Shown: positions 1 through 10,344 of the stretch, in pieces
How positions within the stretch are numbered: position 1 is the stretch's first letter
Layout of the letters: each line of letters begins with the position of its first letter
NCBI GenBank assembly: GCA_938005265.1
Contig: CALLOA010000100.1
Coordinates: 1-38,857 of the forward strand
Reading direction: 5' to 3'
Length of the DNA stretch: 38,857 nucleotides
Source: an uncultured Granulosicoccaceae bacterium
GTDB lineage: Bacteria > Pseudomonadota > Gammaproteobacteria > Granulosicoccales > Granulosicoccaceae
Program-made: the position numbers and the translations under genes
The notes under the pieces: model-generated
The model's database searches: none
Told to the model about the DNA's origin: nothing
Seen by the model: only the letters and a program-made list of their open reading frames with translations

Positions 1-205
1 GTGCTGCCACAGCCTGAGCGCCCGTTTCTTTTATTAATCGGGCAACTTCATTGACGAATTATGCAAAAAACTGCCCAATCCCGCTAAAGGTGTTGATAAG
101 CCACGATGTCTGTATCGTTGCCCGGAAGTTGTTTTGCGTTGTTTGTTGGTAATTTAAAGAGGGCTTTCTAGGTTCAATCGCCCGGCTAGCGGGTATTCGG
201 ATGGT
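1..205. other. Left edge, no gene recognised
   Basis: No coding region can be supported here. A short plus-strand frame open from base 1 stops after 17 codons and could be the tail of a gene outside the window, but it is too short to identify. In related gammaproteobacteria rnr often follows purA and tRNA-Leu; no rnr start is visible. A small dyad around 181-194 (CCCGGCTAGCGGG) has no T-tract. Confidence 0.4.
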
Positions 206-207
206 CT

Positions 208-392
208 GGCCAGGTACGGGGTGTAACCCCTCTCCTTGGATCCCATTTGTACTAGAGACTAATCCATCTTTTGGTGCCGAGAAGAGGACTTGAAACTTCG
301 CGGCCGGCCAGGTACGGGGTGTTACCCCGCTCCTGAGGCTTCTTATCAGGAGGGACCGTTGACCTTTCATGGTGCCGAGAAGAGGACTTGAA
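208..392 (-). repeat. 98-bp-period duplication of the tRNA-Leu 3' end and its downstream sequence
   Basis: Two separate blocks recur at exactly 98 bp. The last 23 nt of the tRNA (370-392, including CCA) are repeated identically at 272-294. A 29-nt block with a GGGGT/ACCCC dyad at 306-334 recurs at 208-236 with 27 of 29 matches. The rest of the unit has diverged. Transcription of the tRNA runs leftward, so the extra copies lie downstream of it. The arrangement resembles the repeats downstream of E. coli tyrT, which also carry a tRNA 3' tail. Decay of a duplicated tRNA gene or an old att-like duplication are alternatives. Confidence 0.75.
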
Positions 393-456
393 CCTCCACG
401 GGGTTACCCCCACTAGCACCTGAAGCTAGCGCGTCTACCAATTCCGCCACCTCGGC
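370..456 (-). tRNA. tRNA-Leu (anticodon CAG)
   Basis: The reverse complement folds as an 87-nt class II leucine tRNA with encoded CCA. The acceptor stem pairs GCCGAG with CUCGGC, the D-arm contains GGUAGACGC, and the anticodon stem CUAGC/GCUAG closes a UUCAGGU loop, giving CAG. There is a long GGGG/CCCC variable arm and a T-loop UUCAAGU. It reads CUG codons. It lies 172 bp downstream of purA on the same strand, a placement shared with other gammaproteobacteria such as Pseudomonas. Confidence 0.97.
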
Positions 457-628
457 AAGATGCTCAGAACAGCAGAGGAATGTACAAGTAGATCCGGCAC
501 TTGTCAATGTCCAGATACGCCTGATGTTCGTGTGCGGAGTTGACCAGCGCAACAGAAGCCTGCTCAAACTAGCACAGCAGTTCCCGACTACTCACTGCAG
601 AATGCAAACAACAAAGTCCTCTCAATAC

Positions 629-1975
<1,347 letters not shown>

Positions 1976-2098
1976 TTAAAAACAGCGGGCACACGAAAGG
2001 CCGCAAGCGACCCCGCGGACGCAAGGAATTCCTCAAGCCCTAATGGTCAAATTGCGTTGTCAAAACGGGCAATACAATAGAGTTTATTACGCCCTTTG

Positions 2099-2290
2099 TC
2101 ACCCGTTTTGGCGCAAAAAGTATAGAAGTACGGTACCCATGACCATAAGGGCCAAGCCAAATGTGCGCAAATTCCGGCTTGGAATACTCAGCATCTGGCT
2201 AATGGCGCGCTTGTAGGAATCCGGACTCAAAAAAGGCATCAGCCCTTCTATAACCAGAACCAGCGCTACGGCTGTAAGCAGTTCGTTCAC
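2099..2290 (-). CDS. DUF2065 (YjeT-like) small inner-membrane protein
   Basis: This 63-residue protein has two predicted membrane segments (about residues 4-21 and 42-59) separated by a short basic loop, SYKRAISQMLSIPSRNLRT. The sequence matches the DUF2065 family, named YjeT in E. coli, whose function is unknown. It lies between hflC and purA, the location typical of the family, which supports a real gene despite its size. The start codon is GTG at 2290 and no strong ribosome-binding site is visible. Co-occurrence with the HflKC membrane complex hints at a related role in the inner membrane, but that is inference. It is separated from hflC by a strong hairpin. Confidence 0.88.
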   Translation of the reverse strand: MNELLTAVALVLVIEGLMPFLSPDSYKRAISQMLSIPSRNLRTFGLALMVMGTVLLYFLRQNG

Positions 2291-2378
2291 TGTATGGTGG
2301 GTCTAGCCGTTGTGAAGAGTCACACAATTGCTGTCAGGGACTTAAAAAGTGGAATAACGATGACCTGAACGTTCAACT

Positions 2379-2421
2379 GGCAAGTGGCTGCAGCTGATAG
2401 ACAGCCCGGTAGCCACTTGCC
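2379..2421 (-). other. Long hairpin between hflC and the DUF2065 gene
   Basis: Two 11-base arms, GGCAAGTGGCT at 2379-2389 and its exact complement at 2411-2421, enclose a 21-nt loop that contains a smaller GCTG/CAGC stem. The structure begins 10 nt after the hflC stop. No T-tract follows on either strand, so it is not a classical intrinsic terminator. It may protect the hflKC mRNA end or act as a Rho-linked terminator or processing site. Confidence 0.6.
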
Positions 2422-2430
2422 GGCGTCAGC

Positions 2431-3315
2431 TTATTCGCTGTCGCCTCCGCTTGAACCATTAAAGTACTGGAAAAATTCCGAATCCGGTTGCAGCAGTAAT
2501 ACATCGCCCGGGCCGCTGAACGCTTCCCGATAAGCATTAAGACTGCGGTATAACCTGTAGAACTCAGGGTTTTCAGCATAAGCTTCTGCATAAACACGGG
2601 TAGAGTTTGCATCACCCACACCTCGGTTTTGCTCTGAGGAGCTGTAGGCTTCAGCAATAGTTTCCGCTCTTAGGCGATCAGCCTCCGCACGAATCTTTCT
2701 TGCCAGTTCCTCACCTTCAGACCGAATCTCACGAGCGATGGTTGAGCGTTCTTTTTCCATACGCTGGTAAACTGATTCGCGCACGTCATCCGGCAGCTCG
2801 ACTTTCTTGATACGCACATCAACAACCTTGAAACCGAGCTCCGATGTCTTGCTGTTTACCGATTCCCCGATCTCTGCCATCAACTCGGTACGTTGAGACG
2901 AAACAACTTCCTGTACGGTACGATTACCAAAGGCATCTTTAACGCCGTTTCGAACAAATTCAGTCAGTCGGAAATTGACCTGACGTTCCTCACCACGCAT
3001 CGAAACCAGGAACTGTTCCGTGTCATCAATTCGCCATTTAACGAAAGAATCAACGATAACGTTCTTTGCCTCACTGGTCAGCATCGGTTCCGGCGCCAAA
3101 TCAAGTGTCAGAATACGGCTGTCGAATTTTTTGACATTTTCAATGATGGGCCACTTCAGATGCAAACCGGGTTCATAGTCTGACCGAACGACATTACCCA
3201 GTCTCAATTTAATGGCTTTCTCTGTTTCATGAACAACGAAGAAGATCGAGGTCAGGAAGAAAAAGAGCAATGCGGCCAGAATTAAATAAGCCGATAATGG
3301 AAGTCGTTTTAACAT
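2431..3315 (-). CDS. hflC: HflC, SPFH-domain regulator of the FtsH protease
   Basis: HflC pairs with HflK in the inner membrane to form a large periplasmic complex that encloses and modulates the FtsH protease. The 294-residue protein has one N-terminal membrane anchor (about residues 7-26, LSAYLILAALLFFFLTSIFFV) followed by a band-7/SPFH domain with VHETEKAIKLRLG, and a long helical region rich in Glu, Arg and Ala (about 190-245) expected to form coiled coil. The length is slightly below that of E. coli HflC (334). The ATG at 3313-3315 shares one base with the hflK TAA stop, so translation is probably coupled. It lies in the conserved hflX-hflK-hflC order. Identification is firm. Confidence 0.97.
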   Translation of the reverse strand: MLKRLPLSAYLILAALLFFFLTSIFFVVHETEKAIKLRLGNVVRSDYEPGLHLKWPIIENVKKFDSRILTLDLAPEPMLTSEAKNVIVDSFVKWRIDDTEQFLVSMRGEERQVNFRLTEFVRNGVKDAFGNRTVQEVVSSQRTELMAEIGESVNSKTSELGFKVVDVRIKKVELPDDVRESVYQRMEKERSTIAREIRSEGEELARKIRAEADRLRAETIAEAYSSSEQNRGVGDANSTRVYAEAYAENPEFYRLYRSLNAYREAFSGPGDVLLLQPDSEFFQYFNGSSGGDSE

Positions 3316-4592
3316 TACTGGGCCTCCCTTGAGCGGCTTCGCAGTGAGTCTCTTGTCGTGTCCGGCACACGTCTTGGCAATGTCGTACCCGGTGTCGGAG
3401 ACGGTGCTGGTAGTGATGAAGTCCCCGGCAAGGACTGAGTCGCACCGCCCTGCTGATTCATCAGTTTGTCCAGCGGCAGGTACATCAGATTGTTGCCACC
3501 TTCAGCATCCATCAATACCTTGCTACTGTTGGATAACACGGACTCCATCGCTTCGATATAAAGCCTGTCGCGCGTTATCTGAGGGGCTTTATTGTATTCT
3601 TCCAATAGTGCTGTAAAGCGTCTTGATTCACCCTCTGCGGCCTTTTCAACCTGAGCCTGATAGGCAAGTGATTCCTCAAGGATCTGTTGTGCTTCACCTC
3701 GTGCCTTTGGCAGTATCTCGTTGCGATAGGCCTGAGCTACATTGATATAACGCTCTTTATCCTCTCGTGCCTTGATTGCATCCGAGAACGCAGCCTGAAC
3801 CTGTTCGGGTGGTTGCGCTCGTTCAAGGTTAACCGCGGTTACCTGAACACCAGCGCCATAGTTATCGAGTATGCCTTGCACACTCGCCAAAGTTGCATCA
3901 CCAACCACTTCACGCCCAGTGGTCAATACCGGCTCCATCGTTGTCTGCCCGACAACTTCACGCAAAGCACTTTCCAGCACCTCTTGCAGTGTTGAATCGG
4001 GGTTGCGTACATTGAACAGGTAATCTTCGGCACTCTTTATTTTGTACTGAACAGCCATATCGATGGCGACAATATTTTCGTCCTGAGTCAGCACCAGCTC
4101 ATCTTCCAGCTGGACCGCCCGGATTTGCTCAACATCCAGTACTTCGAGGTTCTGTACCGGCCATGGCACGCGCCAATGCAATCCACTGCCTACAGTCTTC
4201 TTATACTTGCCAAACTGAGTGATTACACCCTGCTCGGCAGGTTGAAGAATGTAGAAACCGGAAAATACCCAAAGAGCCAGGAGGACAAAGGCACCGATGC
4301 CGAGAATAATCGGGGAGAAGCCACCGGGCAGACCCAAACCACCGGTCTTGCCACTGCCTCCACCTGAACCCCACGAGCCACCGTTGTGACCAGAGCCACC
4401 TGGCTCATCATCGTTACCACCAAACGGATTGCCACCATTACCGCCACCTGAACGATTTTTTCCACCGCCCAGCAAGCCATCTATTTTTTTCTTGAGGTTT
4501 TTAAACACCTCGTCAAGATCCGGTGGGCCTCCCGAATTGTTCCGGTTGCCCCAGGGATCGTTGTTGTTTCCACCTGGCTCATTCCAAGCCAT
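3315..4592 (-). CDS. hflK: HflK, SPFH-domain partner of HflC
   Basis: HflK forms the inner-membrane HflKC complex that regulates FtsH-dependent proteolysis. The 425-residue protein begins with a glycine- and asparagine-rich cytoplasmic tail of about 90 residues, typical of HflK, followed by one membrane segment (about 94-116) and a band-7 domain starting near LQPAEQGVITQFGKYK. A helical stretch around residues 290-330 (YRNEILPKARGEAQQILEE) is the usual coiled-coil part. The C-terminus ends in a Pro/Ser/Thr-rich tail and a final basic segment. The ATG at 4592 has a GGAG element 11 nt upstream. The stop overlaps the hflC start by one base. It lies 56 bp after hflX, consistent with one transcript. 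Confidence 0.97.
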   Translation of the reverse strand: MAWNEPGGNNNDPWGNRNNSGGPPDLDEVFKNLKKKIDGLLGGGKNRSGGGNGGNPFGGNDDEPGGSGHNGGSWGSGGGSGKTGGLGLPGGFSPIILGIGAFVLLALWVFSGFYILQPAEQGVITQFGKYKKTVGSGLHWRVPWPVQNLEVLDVEQIRAVQLEDELVLTQDENIVAIDMAVQYKIKSAEDYLFNVRNPDSTLQEVLESALREVVGQTTMEPVLTTGREVVGDATLASVQGILDNYGAGVQVTAVNLERAQPPEQVQAAFSDAIKAREDKERYINVAQAYRNEILPKARGEAQQILEESLAYQAQVEKAAEGESRRFTALLEEYNKAPQITRDRLYIEAMESVLSNSSKVLMDAEGGNNLMYLPLDKLMNQQGGATQSLPGTSSLPAPSPTPGTTLPRRVPDTTRDSLRSRSREAQ

Positions 4593-4648
4593 AGTCTGAT
4601 TTCTCCAAATAACCGTTTCCGCATTCGACGGAAACGCCTGAAATTTCG

Positions 4649-6010
4649 TTATCTTACGCGAGCTGACTTGTCACCAGCGGCCCAATCTAACTCACTAATA
4701 GGTAATTCCAGCACTACTTCATCAGTTTCGCTACTGAAACGTTCCAGCAAACCATCTTGCTGCTTGCACCATTGTTCGAAAACGGCTTTGTCTACATCGA
4801 TGCCCAGTATGCTGGACCCATCCTGCTGGGCAGTTTCGCCGGTTACCGCATCAGAGGCGTACGCCATCGCTCGTAGCTTGCCCTCAGAAGCCAGCAGGTG
4901 CAAGTAGCCTATAACACGATGTTCTCCCAGAGCCTGCGAGATTATAGCTGGCAATGAATCACAACCATCACCTTGTAATGCTGAAATCCAGGCTATTTCC
5001 GGCTGCCCTTCATCGTCACTATCAATACGCGGCTCCATGCTGATGCGATCAGCCTTGTTGTAGACAAGAAGTTGCGGGACTTCATCAGCGCCGATCTCTG
5101 CCAGCACCTCATTTACCTGTGACATTCTTTCCTGTCTCTCATCATCACTGCAGTCTACAACGTGCAAGAGAAGATCCGCTTCCCGGGTCTCGACAAGTGT
5201 TGACCTGAATGCATCCACCAACTCGTGCGGCAGATCGCTTATAAAACCGACGGTATCGACAAGAATACAATGCCGCCCGCCACCGAGATTAAGTTTACGT
5301 AACGTTGGATCAAGCGTGGCAAACAGTTGATCTGCCGCGTATACCTCTTCACTGGAGAGCCGATTAAACAACGTGGACTTACCAGCGTTGGTATAACCAA
5401 CCAAAGCGACGGTAGGGACACCACTCTTGCCGCGCATGCGACGCCCCTGTTCTCGCTGTTTGCGAACTTTTTCAAGTCGCCGCTTGATCGTCTTGACACG
5501 CGCTGCGAGTAAACGACGGTCGGTTTCAAGCTGCGTTTCACCGGGGCCTCGTAAACCAATTCCGCCTTTCTGACGCTCCAGGTGAGTCCACCCACGTACC
5601 AGACGTGTGGACAAATGGACCAGCTGCGCCAGCTCAACCTGCAATTTACCTTCAAAAGTGCGAGCACGTTGAGCAAAAATATCCAATATCAGCGCATTTC
5701 TGTCGAACACCCGGACCTTGAGCTCGGCCTCCAGATTTCTTTCCTGGCTGGGCGACAATGCGCGATTAAACAGTACAAGTTCCGCGCCGAGCGCCTGCAC
5801 CATGGCAGCCACTTCAGCTATCTTGCCTGTTCCTAGAAATAATCGGGGGTCAGGGGTAGCACGCCGGCATTCCATACAGTCCACAAGCTGCAATCCCGCT
5901 GAGGTGGCAAGCTCGGTGAACTCCTGTAAATCGGCAGCGGGGTTCAGCACATTGGCATCAGTCACATGAACCAGCAACACCTTTTGACCTGACCCGGGCC
6001 TATCAAACAT
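4649..6010 (-). CDS. hflX: HflX, ribosome-splitting GTPase
   Basis: HflX is a GTPase that binds the 50S subunit and splits stalled ribosomes, notably under heat stress. The 453-residue protein has the N-terminal HflX domain, a helical linker with the family signature GGIGLRGPGETQLETDRR (149-166), and a G domain with P-loop GYTNAGKST (205-213), a DTVGF G3 motif, and NKAD as G4. A C-terminal extension of some 90 residues ends the protein. The ATG at 6010 precedes the standard start MFDRPGSGQKVLLVHV. It heads hflX-hflK-hflC, but the usual close link to hfq is loosened by a 419-bp gap, so hflX probably has its own promoter. Confidence 0.97.
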   Translation of the reverse strand: MFDRPGSGQKVLLVHVTDANVLNPAADLQEFTELATSAGLQLVDCMECRRATPDPRLFLGTGKIAEVAAMVQALGAELVLFNRALSPSQERNLEAELKVRVFDRNALILDIFAQRARTFEGKLQVELAQLVHLSTRLVRGWTHLERQKGGIGLRGPGETQLETDRRLLAARVKTIKRRLEKVRKQREQGRRMRGKSGVPTVALVGYTNAGKSTLFNRLSSEEVYAADQLFATLDPTLRKLNLGGGRHCILVDTVGFISDLPHELVDAFRSTLVETREADLLLHVVDCSDDERQERMSQVNEVLAEIGADEVPQLLVYNKADRISMEPRIDSDDEGQPEIAWISALQGDGCDSLPAIISQALGEHRVIGYLHLLASEGKLRAMAYASDAVTGETAQQDGSSILGIDVDKAVFEQWCKQQDGLLERFSSETDEVVLELPISELDWAAGDKSARVR

Positions 6011-6429
6011 GAGCGCAGCGTGCTATCAAACCGGGCGATAAAACACACATTATTGAGCAAGACCTTCAGTCATCAGCTTGTTTTGGCTCGAGGCTACAGG
6101 ACAAAATTACGAATTAATGCGGGATGCCGCCAAAAACCTTGCGGGTGGCGTACTGAATATAAGCAAGAACGTGAGTAAAAACGCTTGGGCACTTTCAAAC
6201 ACCTGACGTAAACAGTATGTCCCCGGCATTTGAAGTTCAAGTGCAAGGCTCAGGATTAGTACCGATTCTCAACATTAAACCGGGCATACTCACGCCTTAT
6301 ACACCTCGCGAATACGCATAACAGGAACGAACACACCTGAGCGTCACAATCAGCATTCCAGACTCCCAACGCTCGCGACCATCGGCGCTACAGCAGCCGA
6401 ATACCATGGATGGAATACAGGAAGTGTTA
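6011..6429. other. 419-bp gap between hfq and hflX
   Basis: No coding sequence is supported. In most relatives hfq and hflX are nearly contiguous, so the gap is unusual. On the minus strand a CTTGAA hexamer (6236-6241) is followed after 13 nt by GGACATACT, a weak sigma-32-like match; reading the same site as sigma-70 gives TTGAAC-N17-TACTGT, also weak. A GCCGCC/GGTGGC dyad lies around 6126-6149. A promoter for hflX is expected here but cannot be fixed from sequence alone. Confidence 0.3.
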
Positions 6430-7355
<926 letters not shown>

Positions 7356-8138
7356 ATGAAACTGATCAATTCGCCACGCTGCCAGACGCCTTCAAAACAA
7401 GCTCATTATTTGCCACCCCTACCCTTGATTTGCACTCTGGTGTCATTTCTGGCCGCCATGGCTGCTGCGCCAACGCAGGCCGAGCAATCCACAATCGATT
7501 TAGCCGATGATCCCGCTCCGGCTGTACAAGTCCTACAGGACGTGGAGGCTAATCATTTTGACCATTCCGATGTACTTATCGTATCAGTCGGCTCCAGCGT
7601 GTATTCGGATTTCGACAACGATGGTTTTTTCACCAATTTCACACTCACGTTTGATGCTGATGTGCGCTATGGCGATGAATGGGTCTATGCCAATATATTT
7701 CTGCGTGGTGGTGGCTCGGATTACCTTTTTTTCCACTCCTCTGACGCATTCGAAATCTACGAGTCCTCTTTCTTTGACGAGTACCGTCTGGATAGTGAAC
7801 TGGTAAGCAACTACCCAGCTGCTTATTACGATGTGCGCATCGAATTACGCGATGCCTACAGCGACAGGCTGCTCGACGTAGTCGATGCATCAACTCACAG
7901 AACCCTGTTTGCTCTGCCGCTGGAGTCAAGGGATTCAAGCGATAGCTTCGGTAACAGCGTTGACACTCAAATACTGGCCCCGCTCAACATTGACGGCCCT
8001 GAGTTGAATCTGGCACGCGACCAGATTGTGCATGAACAGGTCGGCGCCAGCTATGCCCTTCTACCGTTACTTGGTCTGGGCTTGCTGGCACGCCAACGAC
8101 GACGCCAGCTGAGCAACAAACCAGCAAATGGCTTATGA
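7356..8138 (+). CDS. Exported acidic protein with GlyGly-CTERM-like sorting tail (choice-of-anchor H-like)
   Basis: The 260-residue protein starts with a long signal sequence: a basic n-region, hydrophobic core around residues 20-37, and a likely cleavage after TQA near residue 42. The mature part is rich in Asp, Ser, Tyr and Phe and holds a calcium-loop-like DFDNDGFFTNF segment. Near the C-terminus lies a small-residue patch (VGASYA), a hydrophobic stretch LLPLLGLGLLA, and a basic cluster RQRRRQ, the layout of GlyGly-CTERM/rhombosortase or PEP-CTERM-like surface-sorting tails. I believe the central domain resembles that of choice-of-anchor H family proteins, but this is from memory of the family pattern. 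Its function is unknown. It stands alone between hfq and the propionate operon. Confidence 0.7.
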   Translation: MKLINSPRCQTPSKQAHYLPPLPLICTLVSFLAAMAAAPTQAEQSTIDLADDPAPAVQVLQDVEANHFDHSDVLIVSVGSSVYSDFDNDGFFTNFTLTFDADVRYGDEWVYANIFLRGGGSDYLFFHSSDAFEIYESSFFDEYRLDSELVSNYPAAYYDVRIELRDAYSDRLLDVVDASTHRTLFALPLESRDSSDSFGNSVDTQILAPLNIDGPELNLARDQIVHEQVGASYALLPLLGLGLLARQRRRQLSNKPANGL

Positions 8139-8223
8139 GAGGAACCTGATGCCACCCCATGGGCACTGGCATTGAGCTGAGTTTCACAGAACAACCACTA
8201 TCGTGTCTGTAGCAGACCCACAG

Positions 8224-8229
8224 TATAAT
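8224..8229 (+). promoter_or_regulatory. Candidate -10 box for the prpE-pcc operon
   Basis: A perfect TATAAT lies 57 bp upstream of the prpE ATG. No good -35 hexamer is present at 16-18 bp, which would fit an activator-dependent promoter. A short palindrome, ATCCGGAT, lies at about 8250 between this site and the start codon. Confidence 0.4.
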
Positions 8230-8286
8230 GACGCCAGATCCACCGATTGATCCGGATTTGGCCAATTTAAACGGGGTTTTTGGAAC

Positions 8287-10224
8287 ATGGGATTCGACTC
8301 GTCATCCGGGGCTGCCGCAAACGGCCCTTTCAAAGAAATCTATCAACGTTCGATAGATGATCCTCAAGGGTTCTGGGAGGACGCTGCTGCAGATGTCCAT
8401 TGGAGCAAGCCACCCAAGACCATCCTTGACGAAAGTAATTCACCTTTTAACCAATGGTTTGCCGACGGTGAAATCAACGCCTGCTATAACGCTCTGGATA
8501 TCCATGTAGAACAAGGCCGGGGCGAACAGGCTGCAATAATCTATGACAGCCCGGTCACTGAAACGAAATCCCGCATCAGCTATGCAGAGCTGCTGGACCA
8601 GGTAAGGCACTTTGCCGCAGCCCTGCAAGCCTGCGGCGTCAGCAAGGGTGACCGGGTTCTGATCTACATGCCCATGGTGCCAGAGGCCTTGGTTGCAGTA
8701 CTGGCAACGGCGCGGCTGGGTGCGGTACATACCGTGGTCTTTGGTGGATTTGCTGCGAACGAACTTGCGGTGCGTATTGATGATTGCTCCCCCAAAGTCA
8801 TCGTGTCCGCGTCTTGCGGCATCGAGATAAACCGCATTATCGAATACAAGCCACTTCTTGACGGCGCAATCGATCTGGCCCGGCACAAACCGACCAACTG
8901 TATTTTGCTGCAACGCCCGCAATGTGAAGCTCCCATGAACAACGCTCGGGACCTCGACTGGAAGCAAGCTGTTGCCAGCGTCGCGCCGGTGGATTGTGTG
9001 GCGGTGAAGAGCACAGACCCCTTGTACATACTTTATACCTCGGGAACTACCGGTGCGCCCAAGGGAGTGGTTCGCGATACCGGTGGCAGTGTGGTTTCAC
9101 TGAAATGGACAATGAAAAACATCTATGACGTCGATCCCGGAGATGTTTACTGGGCGGCATCCGATATCGGTTGGGTTGTTGGCCATTCCTACATTATTTA
9201 CGGGCCGCTGTTTGCGGGTAACACCACAGTTCTTTATGAAGGGAAACCTGTTGGCACCCCGGATGCCGGCGCATTCTGGCGTGTCATTTCCGAACACAAA
9301 GTCAAGGTTTTATTTACAGCTCCCACGGCTTTTCGTGCCATAAAACGCGAAGATCCGGAAGGCGAACAGCTGGCAAAATATGATCTGTCAAATTTTGAGG
9401 CACTGTATCTGGCTGGTGAACGCTGCGATCCACCCACCCTGCAATGGGCGCAAGAACAGCTAGGCGTACCCGTTATCGATCATTGGTGGCAAACAGAAAC
9501 CGGATGGTCGATCTGCGCAATTTGCAAGGGCATAGAAATGCAGGAAGTAGTCTCCGGTTCACCAGGATTACCAGCCCCGGGTTACCAGTTAGCGGTACTG
9601 GATCAGGAGCAGCAAACGGTTGCGGCCGGTGATATCGGCGCACTGGTGGTCAAGTTACCTCTACCACCAGGCACGTTTACAAATCTTTGGGGCGCTCCGG
9701 ATCGGTATCAATCATCCTATTTCGAAAACTACCCGGGTTACTATGAAACCGGTGATGCGGGCTATATCGACGAAAAGGGCTACGCCTTCGTCATGGCACG
9801 TACCGACGATGTTATTAACGTCGCTGGGCACCGTCTGTCTACCGGTGGTATGGAAGAAGTGCTGGCAAGTCACAAGGATGTTGCGGAATGCGCAGTAATC
9901 GGTGTTGCCGATGAACTCAAAGGGCAAGTGCCACTGGGCTTTGTTGCGCTGAACAGCGGCTGTGATCGAAGCCAGGAAGACATCGTCAAAGAACTTGTAC
10001 AAATGGTGCGTGAATCAATCGGTCCAGTGGCCGCTTTCAAACAGGCAGCGGTAATAGCACGCCTGCCCAAAACCCGTTCCGGCAAGATTTTACGTGGCAC
10101 CATGCGTTGCATCGCCGATGGCACAGAGTGGAAAATGCCGGCAACCATTGACGACCCGGTCATTCTTGATGAAATAACCGATGCGTTGCAGTCGTTGGGG
10201 TATGCTTCTTCAACAAGAACCTGA
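8287..10224 (+). CDS. prpE: Propionyl-CoA synthetase (propionate-CoA ligase)
   Basis: PrpE activates propionate to propionyl-CoA through a propionyl-AMP intermediate. The 645-residue length and sequence fit the acetyl/propionyl-CoA synthetase branch of the ANL superfamily. An N-terminal ACAS-type segment (YQRSIDDPQGFWEDAA) is followed by the P-loop TSGTTGAPKG near residue 251, the DHWWQTETGW motif, and the hinge region YETGDAGYIDEKGYAFVMARTDDVINVAGHRLSTG. The C-terminal lysine of KTRSGKILRG near residue 599 is the usual acetylation-controlled catalytic residue. The specific assignment as PrpE rather than AcsA rests on its form and on the downstream propionyl-CoA carboxylase genes. The ATG at 8287 follows a TTTTTGGAAC leader. 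It is the first gene of prpE-pccB-PLP enzyme-pccA-mce, all on the plus strand. Confidence 0.93.
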   Translation: MGFDSSSGAAANGPFKEIYQRSIDDPQGFWEDAAADVHWSKPPKTILDESNSPFNQWFADGEINACYNALDIHVEQGRGEQAAIIYDSPVTETKSRISYAELLDQVRHFAAALQACGVSKGDRVLIYMPMVPEALVAVLATARLGAVHTVVFGGFAANELAVRIDDCSPKVIVSASCGIEINRIIEYKPLLDGAIDLARHKPTNCILLQRPQCEAPMNNARDLDWKQAVASVAPVDCVAVKSTDPLYILYTSGTTGAPKGVVRDTGGSVVSLKWTMKNIYDVDPGDVYWAASDIGWVVGHSYIIYGPLFAGNTTVLYEGKPVGTPDAGAFWRVISEHKVKVLFTAPTAFRAIKREDPEGEQLAKYDLSNFEALYLAGERCDPPTLQWAQEQLGVPVIDHWWQTETGWSICAICKGIEMQEVVSGSPGLPAPGYQLAVLDQEQQTVAAGDIGALVVKLPLPPGTFTNLWGAPDRYQSSYFENYPGYYETGDAGYIDEKGYAFVMARTDDVINVAGHRLSTGGMEEVLASHKDVAECAVIGVADELKGQVPLGFVALNSGCDRSQEDIVKELVQMVRESIGPVAAFKQAAVIARLPKTRSGKILRGTMRCIADGTEWKMPATIDDPVILDEITDALQSLGYASSTRT

Positions 10225-10270
10225 TTTTATCAAACAGCCCCGATTTCATATCGCCCTGATTTCAATGTAG

Positions 10271-10322
10271 CCAGATGTTGATCTGGAGAAACCAGTGGCT
10301 AATCTGTCCTCAAATAACAGAT
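10271..10322 (+). promoter_or_regulatory. Two inverted repeats in the pccB leader
   Basis: CCAGAT-GTTG-ATCTGG (10271-10286) is a 6-bp perfect dyad. A second dyad, ATCTGT-N9-ACAGAT, lies at 10302-10322, ending 22 nt before the start codon. Both lie in the 120-bp gap between prpE and pccB. They could be operator sites or mRNA hairpins that adjust pccB expression; neither has a T-tract. Confidence 0.4.
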
Positions 10323-10344
10323 CAATTGCAAGGGAGAATAATTC

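Noticed and set aside
59..370. Minus-strand frame of 103 codons downstream of tRNA-Leu
   Set aside because: It covers the tRNA-derived repeats and begins at the tRNA 3' end; the composition is not protein-like.
367..567. Minus-strand frame of 66 codons across tRNA-Leu
   Set aside because: It is the well-known spurious translation of a tRNA-Leu gene and its flank, with no ribosome-binding site or family of its own.
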